Source: an uncultured Prevotella sp. (GTDB lineage Bacteria > Bacteroidota > Bacteroidia > Bacteroidales > Bacteroidaceae). From it: DNA of 38,685 nt. Both the position numbers and the translations under genes were made by a program. The notes below the pieces were generated by a model. That model had not been told where the DNA came from and ran no database searches. It saw nothing but the letters and a program-made list of their open reading frames with translations. Of this stretch, positions 15,646 to 23,062 are shown one piece after another. The DNA is taken from positions 1-38,685 of the forward strand of contig URDM01000018.1 of the NCBI GenBank assembly GCA_900546575.1, written 5' to 3'. Position 1 is the stretch's first letter; every line of letters begins with the position of its first letter.

Positions 15646-15733
15646 TTCCGGACCTTATACTATTTGGTCCGGACCTTATAATAATTTGTACGGCACCTTA
15701 TATTATTTGTTCAGCACGTTATTATTATTTGTT
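15646..15733. repeat. 22-bp array, family III, four units
   Basis: Four contiguous 22-bp units occur at 15646, 15668, 15690 and 15712, of the form CGGACCTTATAnTATTTG. A further degenerate unit may precede them at 15624. The last unit runs across the stop codon of the aminopeptidase P gene (15725-15727), so it supplies that protein's last residues. The sequence is unrelated to the CAAAAGGACTCC family but the period is the same. Confidence 0.85.
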
Positions 15734-17128
15734 CTGTGCCATAAACTCTTCCACATCCTTGGGATGATAAGGTATGCGGTGCTCGCCAAGGAATCGGCAT
15801 CCGTCCTTGGTGATGAGTATATCGTCCTCTATACGTATGCCTCCGAAGTCCTTGTATGCCTCAATCTTGTCGAAGTTGAGGAATTCGGCGCAGTGTCCTG
15901 AAGCCTTCCAGTCGTCGATGAGTGCTGGAATGAAATAGATACCGGGTTCATCGGTCACTACGAAGCCTTCCTCAAGACGACGTCCCATACGCAGACAATT
16001 GGTGCCAAACTGGTCGAGACGCGGACGAGTCTCTTCGTCGAAGCCTACATTTATCTGGTCGAGACTCTCCATGTCATGCACATCCATACCCATCATGTGA
16101 CCGAGTCCGTGAGGCAGGAACATGGCGTGAGCACCTGCAGCTACCGCTTCGTCGGTGTCGCCCTTCATCAGTCCGAGTTCCTTCAAGCGATCGGTCATGA
16201 GGCGACATACAGAGAAGTGTACGTCCATATACTTCACACCAGGTTTGGCTACGTCGAGTGCATGGTCGTGACAAGCCTCAACGATGCTGTAGATTTCAAG
16301 CTGACGCTGTGTAAACTTGCCGTTGACAGGGAATGTACGTGTATTGTCAGAGCAATAGTTGTTGATGGTCTCGCCACCACAGTCGCACAATACGAGTCGA
16401 CCGCTTTCGAGTTCTGCCATCGACGGACTGCCGTGCATGATCTCGCCATGCTGGCTGAATATGGTGGGGAAGCTGACCATTGCGCCATAAGAATTGGCTG
16501 TACCGTCAACATGTCCTGCAACATACTTCTCGGTGAGTCCCGGCTTGGTCAGACGCATAGCCGTTGTGTGCATCTTATAGCCAATCACCGAGGCACGCTC
16601 CAGCTCTTCTATCTCCTGAGCCTCCTTCGTTGAGCGCATCTTTACGACAGCCTTGATGAGATCCATGCTGGCTGATTCCTTCTGCTGAACGGGATGAACG
16701 CCGAGCAGGTCGAATATCTGTATCTTGATGTCGTGGCGGTAAGGCGGCAGGAAGTGGATGCGGCGTTTCTGGCGCATGGCATCGTTGCAGATGGTCTTGA
16801 GGCTCTTCATGGGCGCAGTATTCTTCACGCCGACGCTCTCAGCCATATCGTGCACACTGTTAACACTGCCATACCACACAATGTCTTCTATGTCGATGTC
16901 GTTGCCAACAAGCGTCTCGATGTCGTTGTCGATGTCGATAACACCAACAAGTCCGTCACGGTTCAATCCGAAATAATACAGGAACGAAGAGTCCTGACGG
17001 AACGGATAATAGCCATTGGCTGGGAAATTACACGGCGACTCGTTATTGCCAAACAGTATTATAATGCCACTCTTTACAAGCTCCTTAAGCTTGGCGCGGC
17101 GGTTCACGTAGGTTGCCTTGTCAAACAT
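15725..17128 (-). CDS. pepP: Xaa-Pro aminopeptidase (aminopeptidase P, M24B)
   Basis: This 467-residue cytosolic metallopeptidase removes an N-terminal residue that precedes proline. The N-terminal creatinase-like domain (about 1-165) is followed by the pita-bread catalytic domain. The five dinuclear-metal ligands fit D249 (LCDCGGE), D261 (CSDNTRTFPVNG), H344 (LPHGLGHMMG), E394 (VTDEPGIYF) and E434 (GIRIEDD). The spacing between the two Asp ligands is one residue longer than in E. coli PepP. It is transcribed from a well-formed TTTG-N19-TAACTTTG promoter. The C-terminus is partly encoded by a 22-bp repeat. Confidence 0.95.
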   Translation of the reverse strand: MFDKATYVNRRAKLKELVKSGIIILFGNNESPCNFPANGYYPFRQDSSFLYYFGLNRDGLVGVIDIDNDIETLVGNDIDIEDIVWYGSVNSVHDMAESVGVKNTAPMKSLKTICNDAMRQKRRIHFLPPYRHDIKIQIFDLLGVHPVQQKESASMDLIKAVVKMRSTKEAQEIEELERASVIGYKMHTTAMRLTKPGLTEKYVAGHVDGTANSYGAMVSFPTIFSQHGEIMHGSPSMAELESGRLVLCDCGGETINNYCSDNTRTFPVNGKFTQRQLEIYSIVEACHDHALDVAKPGVKYMDVHFSVCRLMTDRLKELGLMKGDTDEAVAAGAHAMFLPHGLGHMMGMDVHDMESLDQINVGFDEETRPRLDQFGTNCLRMGRRLEEGFVVTDEPGIYFIPALIDDWKASGHCAEFLNFDKIEAYKDFGGIRIEDDILITKDGCRFLGEHRIPYHPKDVEEFMAQNK

Positions 17129-17168
17129 AATTATACTATTAGGTTACAAATATGATAATAATGCATTG

Positions 17169-17199
17169 CAAAGTTAATAAATTCGAAAGAATAACCAAA
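17169..17199 (-). promoter_or_regulatory. Promoter TTTG-N19-TAACTTTG for the aminopeptidase P gene
   Basis: On the minus strand the -33 TTTG (17199-17196) and the -7 TAACTTTG (17176-17169) are 19 bases apart, the consensus Bacteroidetes spacing, 41 bases before the ATG. Confidence 0.8.
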
Positions 17200-17297
17200 A
17201 CGCAACAGGCTTTTTATGTTTTATTATGAGATAAAGATACAAATATAACAGCATTTCGGATTAAATTTACATATTGTCATTTTTTGTGACAAACATA

Positions 17298-17328
17298 TTG
17301 GCAATATGGCATAAATTGACTACTTTTG
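17298..17328 (+). promoter_or_regulatory. Promoter TTG-N20-TACTTTTG for the patatin gene
   Basis: TTG (17298-17300) and TACTTTTG (17321-17328) are 20 bases apart. The promoter overlaps the extended open frame beginning at 17326, which supports the ATG at 17359 as the true start. Confidence 0.8.
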
Positions 17329-17358
17329 CAGACGAAAAACATCAACGAAAGGGACATT

Positions 17359-18213
17359 ATGACTATTGACAGTAATACAGGACTGGTGCTTGAGGGCGGT
17401 GGCATGCGAGGAGTTTTCACAAGTGGCGTGCTCGACGGCTTTATGAAACACGACCTTTACTTCAAACATGTAGTGGCTGTTTCGGCAGGTGCGTGCAACG
17501 GTCTGTCGTATATGAGCCACCAGCCACGACGTGCCCGCGTGTCAAACATCGACTATCTGGCGCGCTATGACTATATCGGTATGCGCCATTTCGTAACGCA
17601 AGGATGCATATTGGACGCCAAACTACTGTACGACAAGTTTCCTAACCAGTATATCCCTTACGACTACGACACCTTCTTCGGCAGCGACGCCACCTTCGAG
17701 ATGGTCACTACCAACTGCCTTACGGGCCGTGCCGAATATCTGCAGGAGCATCACGACCGCCAACGTCTTACTGACATAGCCCACGCTTCAAGCTCGCTGC
17801 CATTCGTATGCAAGATTGTCAACGTTGACGGAACGCCTATGCTCGACGGCGGCATTGTCGATTCTATACCCGTGATGCACTCCATTGAGACGGGACACAG
17901 CAAGAACGTACTCGTACTGACACGCAACCGTGGCTACCGACCGAGCGGACGCGACCACAAGATTCCACATTTTATATATAAGAAGTATCCACGTCTGCGC
18001 GTAGCACTGAGCCGAAGGATTGAGGCTTATCGTCAGCAACTGGAACTGGTGGAACAACTTGAGGATGAAGGAAAGATTATTTGCATACGCCCCGAACGAC
18101 CGATGGAGGTGACACGAATGGAAAAGGACACCGCCAAACTCGAACGGTTGTATGAAGAAGGCTTTGCTTTGGGCGAAAAGTTCAGCATTGAGCATAAGGG
18201 AGAACTTATATAA
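17359..18213 (+). CDS. Patatin-like phospholipase (YjjU-type)
   Basis: This 284-residue protein has the patatin features: oxyanion-hole G-G-G-M-R-G near residue 15, the nucleophile serine in AVSAGACNG, and the catalytic Asp in D-G-G of MLDGGIVDSIP. The serine motif has Ala where the usual GxSxG has its first Gly. The N-terminal and AGACNGLSYMS patterns match the YjjU family. It is predicted to hydrolyse acyl esters of phospholipids; no signal peptide is visible. The start at 17359 follows a consensus promoter; the upstream extension would include promoter DNA. Repeat DNA begins almost immediately after the stop. Confidence 0.85.
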   Translation: MTIDSNTGLVLEGGGMRGVFTSGVLDGFMKHDLYFKHVVAVSAGACNGLSYMSHQPRRARVSNIDYLARYDYIGMRHFVTQGCILDAKLLYDKFPNQYIPYDYDTFFGSDATFEMVTTNCLTGRAEYLQEHHDRQRLTDIAHASSSLPFVCKIVNVDGTPMLDGGIVDSIPVMHSIETGHSKNVLVLTRNRGYRPSGRDHKIPHFIYKKYPRLRVALSRRIEAYRQQLELVEQLEDEGKIICIRPERPMEVTRMEKDTAKLERLYEEGFALGEKFSIEHKGELI

Positions 18214-18226
18214 GGCTCGGCATCTT

Positions 18227-18506
18227 TTATATTGAATATAAATGCCATTTTATATTATATTAAAACAGCATTTATATTATATTAAAACGGCATTTATATT
18301 ACTGAACTTTCGCAAGTTCAGAGAATTCAGAAGTTAAAGGAGTTAAGAAGTTAAGCCAAATGCTTACAATGCTATATCAAGCCAAAAAAACTAATGGCTT
18401 AACTCCTTAGCGACCGTAGGGCGCGACAACTCCTTAACTTCTTAACTACTTTCGCTTGCGAAACTTAAATATATTATATAAAAACAGCATTTATATTGCG
18501 CCTCTG
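18227..18506. repeat. 22-bp array, family II, interrupted by a 170-bp element
   Basis: Units of the form TTATATTATATTAAAAC followed by RGCAT occur at 18227, 18250 and 18272 (22 bp each, one extra T after the first). A fourth unit starts at 18294 and is cut at 18301 by the MITE-like element. The array resumes at about 18471 (ATATTATATAAAAACAGCAT) and ends near 18506, where family I begins. An imperfect unit may overlap the patatin stop codon. This fills 18214-18506, which has no gene. Confidence 0.82.
18301..18470 (+). mobile_element. 170-bp MITE-like element, copy A
   Basis: It begins with a hairpin CTGAACTTTCGCAAGTTCAG, contains paired AAGGAGTTAAG/CTTAACTCCTT segments and GCGACCGTAGGGCGCG, and ends TTTCGCTTGCGAAACTTAAA. 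A near-identical reverse-oriented copy lies at 22886-23055. It interrupts a family II 22-bp array, and TATATTA occurs on both sides, as a target duplication would. The AT-rich context makes that weak. It has no coding capacity. Confidence 0.75.
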
Positions 18507-18616
18507 CAAAAGGACTCCTTTTAGACTTCAAAAGGACTCCTTTTGTCTTCTAAAAGGACTCCTTTTGCAATGCAAATGTAGCCCTTTTGCAACCCAAAAG
18601 GACCCCTTTTCAATTT
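18507..18616. repeat. 22-bp array, family I, five units (copy 2)
   Basis: Five contiguous 22-bp units: three begin CAAAAGGACTCCTTTT or TAAAAGGACTCCTTTT, the fourth is CAAATGTAGCCCTTTTGC, and the fifth CAAAAGGACCCCTTTTC. It lies directly upstream of the PAP2 promoter. Confidence 0.92.
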
Positions 18617-18683
18617 GAACCTTTTTTATACTAATAAAACAAAAAACAATTCTTAAATAGTACACTTTTAGCGAAAATTGTTA

Positions 18684-18691
18684 TACCTTTG
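18684..18691 (+). promoter_or_regulatory. -7 element TACCTTTG for the PAP2 gene
   Basis: TACCTTTG fits TAnnTTTG, 39 bases before the ATG at 18730. No strong -33 element was seen. Confidence 0.65.
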
Positions 18692-18729
18692 CGCCCGAAA
18701 AGACTCTTTAGAACTTTCTTAGCGCATTT

Positions 18730-19335
18730 ATGGACATCATTCAAACAATCGACTCGGCTGACAAGTCGGCCACAGTTTATCTGAACAACGACATGGGAAG
18801 CATTGCCGACGCTACATTCTGGACGTTTTCATCGCGCCTTATTTGGGTGCCCATAGCTCTGTTCTTCCTATATTATACATTCAAGCACTCCCGCAACTGG
18901 CGAATGATGGTACTGACAGTACTTGTACTTGCTTTGACCATCACCCTGTGCGACCAGATAGCATCGTCATTGTTCAAGCCGTGGATAGCACGTCTGCGTC
19001 CGTCGCACAACTTGCAGATAGCCAGTCTGCTGCACTATGTCAACAACTATCACGGCAGTTCATACGGATTCATGTCGAGCCACGCTGCCAACGCATTCGG
19101 AGCGGCTGTATTCGGCTCAAAGATTGTGAAGAAACGCTACTTCACGATTTTCATGTTCTCACTCGCTATGATAGTCAGCTACTCGCGAATCTACCTCGGC
19201 GTACACTATTTGGGAGACGTAGTATGCGGAGGAATAACTGGAATGTGCGTAGGATATTTGATGTACCTGCTATTCAAATATGCAACAATGCGCTATACAA
19301 TGTTCAGACCAATACCAAGAAAACAAAGAGTCTGA
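18730..19335 (+). CDS. PAP2-family membrane phosphatase
   Basis: This 201-residue polytopic inner-membrane protein has the three phosphatase motifs: K83-(x6)-R90-P91 in KPWIARLRPSH, S117-H118 in FMSSHAANAFG (motif 2 normally PSGH), and S152-R153-(x5)-H159-(x3)-D163 in SRIYLGVHYLGD. Family members remove phosphate from lipids such as undecaprenyl pyrophosphate, phosphatidic acid or lipid A. The short length and motifs do not decide between these, and Bacteroidales lipid A 4'-phosphatases are in this superfamily. The gene is monocistronic, with a TACCTTTG promoter and a clear terminator. Confidence 0.87.
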   Translation: MDIIQTIDSADKSATVYLNNDMGSIADATFWTFSSRLIWVPIALFFLYYTFKHSRNWRMMVLTVLVLALTITLCDQIASSLFKPWIARLRPSHNLQIASLLHYVNNYHGSSYGFMSSHAANAFGAAVFGSKIVKKRYFTIFMFSLAMIVSYSRIYLGVHYLGDVVCGGITGMCVGYLMYLLFKYATMRYTMFRPIPRKQRV

Positions 19336-19370
19336 TACTTATTTGTACATTAATTATTATAAATATGTAA

Positions 19371-19401
19371 GGGTATGCCGAAAATGGCATACCCTATTTT
19401 T
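19371..19401 (+). terminator. Intrinsic terminator of the PAP2 gene
   Basis: GGGTATGCC (19371-19379) and GGCATACCC (19386-19394) form a 9-bp stem with a 6-base loop, followed by TATTTTT. Confidence 0.88.
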
Positions 19402-19423
19402 ATGCCATTTCAACAAAAAACAC

Positions 19424-19431
19424 TAACTTTG
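19424..19431 (+). promoter_or_regulatory. -7 element TAACTTTG for the GH92 gene
   Basis: TAACTTTG fits TAnnTTTG, 51 bases before the ATG at 19482 and just after the PAP2 terminator. Confidence 0.65.
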
Positions 19432-19481
19432 CATCATCACATTCAACCTAAATAAAAACTATATTAAATAAATCATAAACA

Positions 19482-21704
19482 ATGAACAAAACAAAAGGGT
19501 TCTTATTCAGTCTGCCTATTGCAGCATTGTGCCTGTTATCGACCGGCGTGCATGCTGCCGACAAACAGACTGACTACACCAAGTATGTCAACCCATTCGT
19601 AGGCAATGCCGACAACGGACACACATTCCCCGGAGCATGCCGACCGTTCGGAATGATACAGACCAGTCCTGTAACTGGCGGTGTGGGATGGCGCTATTGT
19701 GCCGAGTATGTCTACAGCGATTCTATCATCTGGGGCTTTACGCAAGACCATCTGAACGGAACGGGATGTATGGATCTGGGCGACATTCTCGTCATGCCGT
19801 CTACAGGAAGCCGCACACGACAGTGGGACCAGTACCGCTCGCATTATGTAAAGACACAGGAGTTTGCCACACCGGGCTATTACTCGGTGTATCTTTCTGA
19901 TGCCAAGGTGAAGGCTGAGCTTACCGCCACACCGCATGTGGCTTTTCATCGCTACACCTACGACTCGACCGACTCTACATCTGTGCTCATCGACCTGCAG
20001 CATGGCCCGTCGTGGAATGACAAGCAGTATCACTCGCAGGTGAATCTGTGTGAAACCCACTGGGAAGACGCCAACACTCTTGTAGGACATGTACAGAATA
20101 CCGTATGGGTGAAGCAAGACTACTTCTTCGTAATTAAGTTCAACCGTCCCGTAGCAAGCCACATCACTCTTGCCAAGGCTGCTGACACGGAGAAAGGCGA
20201 ACGCATCGTTGCCACTTTCGACGGCATCGACCAGGGCGAACAGCTGCTCATGAAGATAGCCATGTCGACAACAAGTATCGACGGAGCCAAGAAGAATCTG
20301 CAAGCAGAATTGCCGGGTTGGGACTTTGCAGCCGTGAAGACTGCCGCACACGACGACTGGAACGCATATCTGAAGCGTATTGACATTGACGGTACTGAGG
20401 AACAGAAGCAGAACTACTACACTTCGTTCTATCACGCTTTGATACAGCCCAACCAGATAGCCGATGTCGACGGCATGTACCGCAACGCTGATGACAAGAT
20501 TGTAAAGGCACAAGGCGGCAACTTCTACTCTACCTTCTCGTGCTGGGACACTTATCGTGCTGCACATCCGTTCTACACTATCGTGATGCCCGACCGCGTA
20601 GACGGTATGGTCAACTCGCTTGTTGAACAAGCCGAAGTGCAGGGATTTCTTCCTATTTGGGGACTGTGGGGCAAGGAGAACTACTGTATGGTGGCAAACC
20701 ATGCTGTGTCTATCGTTGCCGAAGCTTATCATAAAGGCTTCCGCGGATTTGATGCCGAGCGTGCTTTCCAAGCCATAAAGAAGACACAGACCGTATCGCA
20801 CAAGCTCAAGAGCGACTGGGAAAACTATATGAAATACGGTTATCTGCCAACCGACCTTACCGAAGCAGAGTCGGTTTCATCGTCATTGGAGTCGATGTAC
20901 AACGACTATTGCGCCTACGACATGGCTCGACTTATGGGCAAGAAGCAAGATGAGCAGTACTTTGCACGTCGTTCACAGTTCTACAAGAACCTCTTCGACA
21001 AATCAACACAGTTTATGCGTCCGCGCCTTTCGGACGGAACTTGGAAGACACCGTTCGACCCGAGCAACCTCGCCCATGCCGAAAGCACTGGCGGCGATTA
21101 CACCGAAGGCAACGCATGGCAATATACCTGGCAGGTGCAGCACGACATTCCGGGACTCATCAAGCTGTTTGGCGGACAGAAACCTTTCCTTAAGAAGCTC
21201 GACCAGTTCTTCACTCTGAAGCTTGAAAGCAACCTTTCTGACGTTACCGGACTTATCGGACAGTATGCACACGGCAACGAGCCGAGTCATCACGTGGCTT
21301 ATCTCTATGCATTGGCAGGTCGTCCGTCACGCACTCAGGAACTCATTCGCGAGATATTCGACACTCAGTATCGTCCTACAGTAGACGGCCTTTGCGGCAA
21401 CGACGACTGCGGTCAGATGTCAGCATGGTATATGCTCTCGGCTATGGGATTCTATCCTGTCAACCCAGTGAGCGGCCAATACGTGTTCGGAGCACCTCAG
21501 ATGAAGAAGATAACTGTTCACTTGCAGAACGGAAAGACATTCACCGTCATAGCCGACGGACTGTCAGAGGCAAACAAATACGTTGCAAGCATAACACTCA
21601 ACGGCAAGAAGCTCTCGAAGAACTATATCGACCATGCTGCCATAATGAACGGCGGCACATTGGTATACAAAATGACTTCGAAGAAAATGCACGATAAATA
21701 TTAA
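19482..21704 (+). CDS. Secreted GH92 alpha-mannosidase
   Basis: This 740-residue protein has a signal peptide (about 1-25, ending GVHA) and the full two-domain GH92 length. Conserved stretches are VNPFVGNADNGHTFPGA, GWRYCAEY, SCWDTYRAAHPF, E542 in TEGNAWQYTWQVQHD (the expected general acid) and G639-N-D-D642-C-G-Q-M-S-A-W-Y (the Asp pair that activates water with calcium). GH92 enzymes are calcium-dependent exo-alpha-mannosidases that invert, and act on N-glycan or yeast mannan linkages; the exact linkage is not decided here. No lipobox is visible, so it is predicted periplasmic or secreted. It stands alone, not in a polysaccharide locus. Confidence 0.95.
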   Translation: MNKTKGFLFSLPIAALCLLSTGVHAADKQTDYTKYVNPFVGNADNGHTFPGACRPFGMIQTSPVTGGVGWRYCAEYVYSDSIIWGFTQDHLNGTGCMDLGDILVMPSTGSRTRQWDQYRSHYVKTQEFATPGYYSVYLSDAKVKAELTATPHVAFHRYTYDSTDSTSVLIDLQHGPSWNDKQYHSQVNLCETHWEDANTLVGHVQNTVWVKQDYFFVIKFNRPVASHITLAKAADTEKGERIVATFDGIDQGEQLLMKIAMSTTSIDGAKKNLQAELPGWDFAAVKTAAHDDWNAYLKRIDIDGTEEQKQNYYTSFYHALIQPNQIADVDGMYRNADDKIVKAQGGNFYSTFSCWDTYRAAHPFYTIVMPDRVDGMVNSLVEQAEVQGFLPIWGLWGKENYCMVANHAVSIVAEAYHKGFRGFDAERAFQAIKKTQTVSHKLKSDWENYMKYGYLPTDLTEAESVSSSLESMYNDYCAYDMARLMGKKQDEQYFARRSQFYKNLFDKSTQFMRPRLSDGTWKTPFDPSNLAHAESTGGDYTEGNAWQYTWQVQHDIPGLIKLFGGQKPFLKKLDQFFTLKLESNLSDVTGLIGQYAHGNEPSHHVAYLYALAGRPSRTQELIREIFDTQYRPTVDGLCGNDDCGQMSAWYMLSAMGFYPVNPVSGQYVFGAPQMKKITVHLQNGKTFTVIADGLSEANKYVASITLNGKKLSKNYIDHAAIMNGGTLVYKMTSKKMHDKY

Positions 21705-21710
21705 ATAATA

Positions 21711-21745
21711 AGCCCACCGACTGATTCAGCGGTGGGCTTTATTTA
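21711..21745. terminator. Bidirectional terminator between GH92 and cupin genes
   Basis: AGCCCACCG (21711-21719) pairs with CGGTGGGCT (21730-21738), followed by TTATTT on the plus strand. The minus strand reads out into TATTATTT, so it may serve the convergent cupin gene too. Confidence 0.85.
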
Positions 21746-21759
21746 ATCTAAAAAGAGAT

Positions 21760-22209
21760 TTACCATTTTACCTTTTCATTCAGTATGACTCCATCCGTGG
21801 CATCTTCTGTTGTAAAAGTGGCGCCACGATATTGCACGCAGAGCATTACCAATGGTTCTGTGCCATTGTTTCGGATGGAACGTTTGCCGTTTGGTGCAAC
21901 TCTTACTACGCTCCCCTCTGCAACTGGAAACACCTTACTGTCAACTTGAAACTCGCCATTGCCACTGAGGAAGAAATACAATTCCTCATGAGTCTTGTGG
22001 GTATGCAGGAAGCCAGTCTCTGTGCCAGGAGCGAACGACTGGAATGAGAAATCACCTCCTGTTGCGCCAACCAATGCGCCACCGAATACCTTGCCAGGTA
22101 TCTTAACCTCTGGAGTAAGTTCCAATACATACTCGTTCAAGTTGCTCAACTTGCCGAAATCTACGGCTGTAACATTCTCAGCCTTGATAATAGTATTTGT
22201 CTCTTTCAT
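21760..22209 (-). CDS. Cupin-domain protein
   Basis: This 149-residue protein has one cupin barrel. The metal-binding motif 1 is HTHKTHEELYFFLSGNGEFQVD, and motif 2 is a weaker APNGKRSIRNNG with no His in the usual place. No enzymatic function can be named. I chose the ATG at 22209 (MKETNTII); an ATG at 22236 would add nine residues and also lies downstream of the TACTTTTG promoter element. It is divergent from an HxlR regulator, which suggests that regulator controls it, perhaps in response to quinones, aldehydes or oxidants. Confidence 0.8.
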   Translation of the reverse strand: MKETNTIIKAENVTAVDFGKLSNLNEYVLELTPEVKIPGKVFGGALVGATGGDFSFQSFAPGTETGFLHTHKTHEELYFFLSGNGEFQVDSKVFPVAEGSVVRVAPNGKRSIRNNGTEPLVMLCVQYRGATFTTEDATDGVILNEKVKW

Positions 22210-22258
22210 TGTCTTTGAATATTTTGTTTTTATCAAATATTACCTTCATTTGATGGTA

Positions 22259-22266
22259 CAAAAGTA
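22259..22266 (-). promoter_or_regulatory. -7 element TACTTTTG for the cupin gene
   Basis: On the minus strand TACTTTTG fits TAnnTTTG, about 50 bases before the chosen ATG. It lies in the 22237-22470 region shared with the divergent HxlR gene. Confidence 0.65.
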
Positions 22267-22312
22267 CGATGATTTTTCTTTCCTCACAAGAAGGTACTTC
22301 TGCGTGAGCTAC

Positions 22313-22326
22313 TTACCCCAAGGTAA
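22313..22326. promoter_or_regulatory. Candidate operator palindrome between cupin and HxlR genes
   Basis: TTACC-CCAA-GGTAA is a perfect 5-bp inverted repeat in the divergent intergenic region, about 47 bases from the cupin -7 element and 60 from the HxlR -33. HxlR dimers bind inverted repeats, so it is a candidate only; nothing else supports it. Confidence 0.3.
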
Positions 22327-22385
22327 CTATTGCTGATTATCAAGAACTAAGTTTTTGACGTTTTATTATACTTTAACACAGAATG

Positions 22386-22417
22386 TTGTGTTACGCAAAG
22401 AAGGTTAGTTACTTTTG
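22386..22417 (+). promoter_or_regulatory. Promoter TTG-N21-TACTTTTG for the HxlR gene
   Basis: TTG (22386-22388) and TACTTTTG (22410-22417) are 21 bases apart and lie 54 bases before the HxlR ATG. Confidence 0.72.
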
Positions 22418-22470
22418 TATACTATTAGTGAAGACAAAGTAATTACAAATATGTTTGCAAAGCAAGAATT

Positions 22471-22830
22471 ATGAGTAATCAGATTACAGATATTATCATT
22501 CAAGACTGTCCTATTCGCAATGTATTGTCACATATTTGTGGCAAATGGTCATTGCTTGTCATCTACGTGATGCACCAGAACGACAGCATTCGCTTCAATG
22601 CTCTCAACAGAGCAATTCCCGACATTTCGCAAAAGGTACTGACCTCCACCCTCCGCTCACTGGAGATGGATGGTTTTATCTCCCGACAAGTCTATGCCGA
22701 AGTTCCACCGAGAGTGGAGTATTCACTTACTGACCGTGCACGTTCATTCATTCCGGTGGTGGAAAACATGATAGTATGGGCACAGGATAATATGGCTGGT
22801 ATATTGAAAGACAGAAATAAGAAACGATAG
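22471..22830 (+). CDS. HxlR-family transcriptional regulator
   Basis: This 119-residue winged-helix protein has the family opening D12-C13-P-I…C23-G-K-W-S-L-L-V, then RFNALNRAIPDISQKVLTSTLRSLEMDGFISRQ (recognition helix and start of the wing) and YSLTDRARSFIPVV. Cysteines near C13 act as thiol switches in characterised relatives such as HypR and YodB, which respond to oxidants and electrophiles. C13 and C23 make the same mechanism possible here, by inference. The likely target is the divergent cupin gene and itself. It has a consensus promoter and a terminator-like hairpin after the stop. Confidence 0.9.
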   Translation: MSNQITDIIIQDCPIRNVLSHICGKWSLLVIYVMHQNDSIRFNALNRAIPDISQKVLTSTLRSLEMDGFISRQVYAEVPPRVEYSLTDRARSFIPVVENMIVWAQDNMAGILKDRNKKR

Positions 22831-22845
22831 TACGATAAAAAAAAA

Positions 22846-22880
22846 GAGGCTATGACACAGATGCCATAACCTCTATTTAA
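22846..22880 (+). terminator. Terminator-like hairpin after HxlR gene
   Basis: GAGGCTATG (22846-22854) pairs with CATAACCTC (22865-22873) with one mismatch, followed by TATTTAATTA. It directly precedes MITE copy B. Similar GAGGCTA…ATAGCCTC hairpins occur near 38493 and 38581. Confidence 0.65.
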
Positions 22881-22885
22881 TTATA

Positions 22886-23055
22886 ATTTAAGTTTCGCAA
22901 GCGAAAGTAGTTAAGAAGTTAAGGAGTTTTCGCGCCCTACGGTCGCTAAGGAGTTAAGCCATTAGTTTTTTTTCTTGATTTATAGCATAAAAGCATTTGG
23001 CTTAACTTCTTAACTCCTTTAACTACTGAATTCTCTGAACTTGCAAAAGTTCAGT
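22886..23055 (-). mobile_element. 170-bp MITE-like element, copy B (inverted relative to copy A)
   Basis: Its reverse complement matches 18301-18470 almost base for base, including the terminal CTGAAC…GTTCAG hairpin, AGTTAAAGGAGTTAAGAAG, the GCGACCGTAGGGCGCG block and the TTTCGCTTGCGAAACTTAAA end. Differences are concentrated in the loop region near the middle. TTATAA flanks both ends. It lies eight bases from the end of the OmpA pseudogene. Confidence 0.75.
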
Positions 23056-23062
23056 TATAATA

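Noticed and set aside
18507..18616. CRISPR array
   Set aside because: Units are contiguous with no unique spacers of constant length, are only 22 bp, and no cas gene is present.
19536..20801. 421-codon open frame on the minus strand within the GH92 gene
   Set aside because: Antisense to conserved catalytic-domain sequence and not protein-like.
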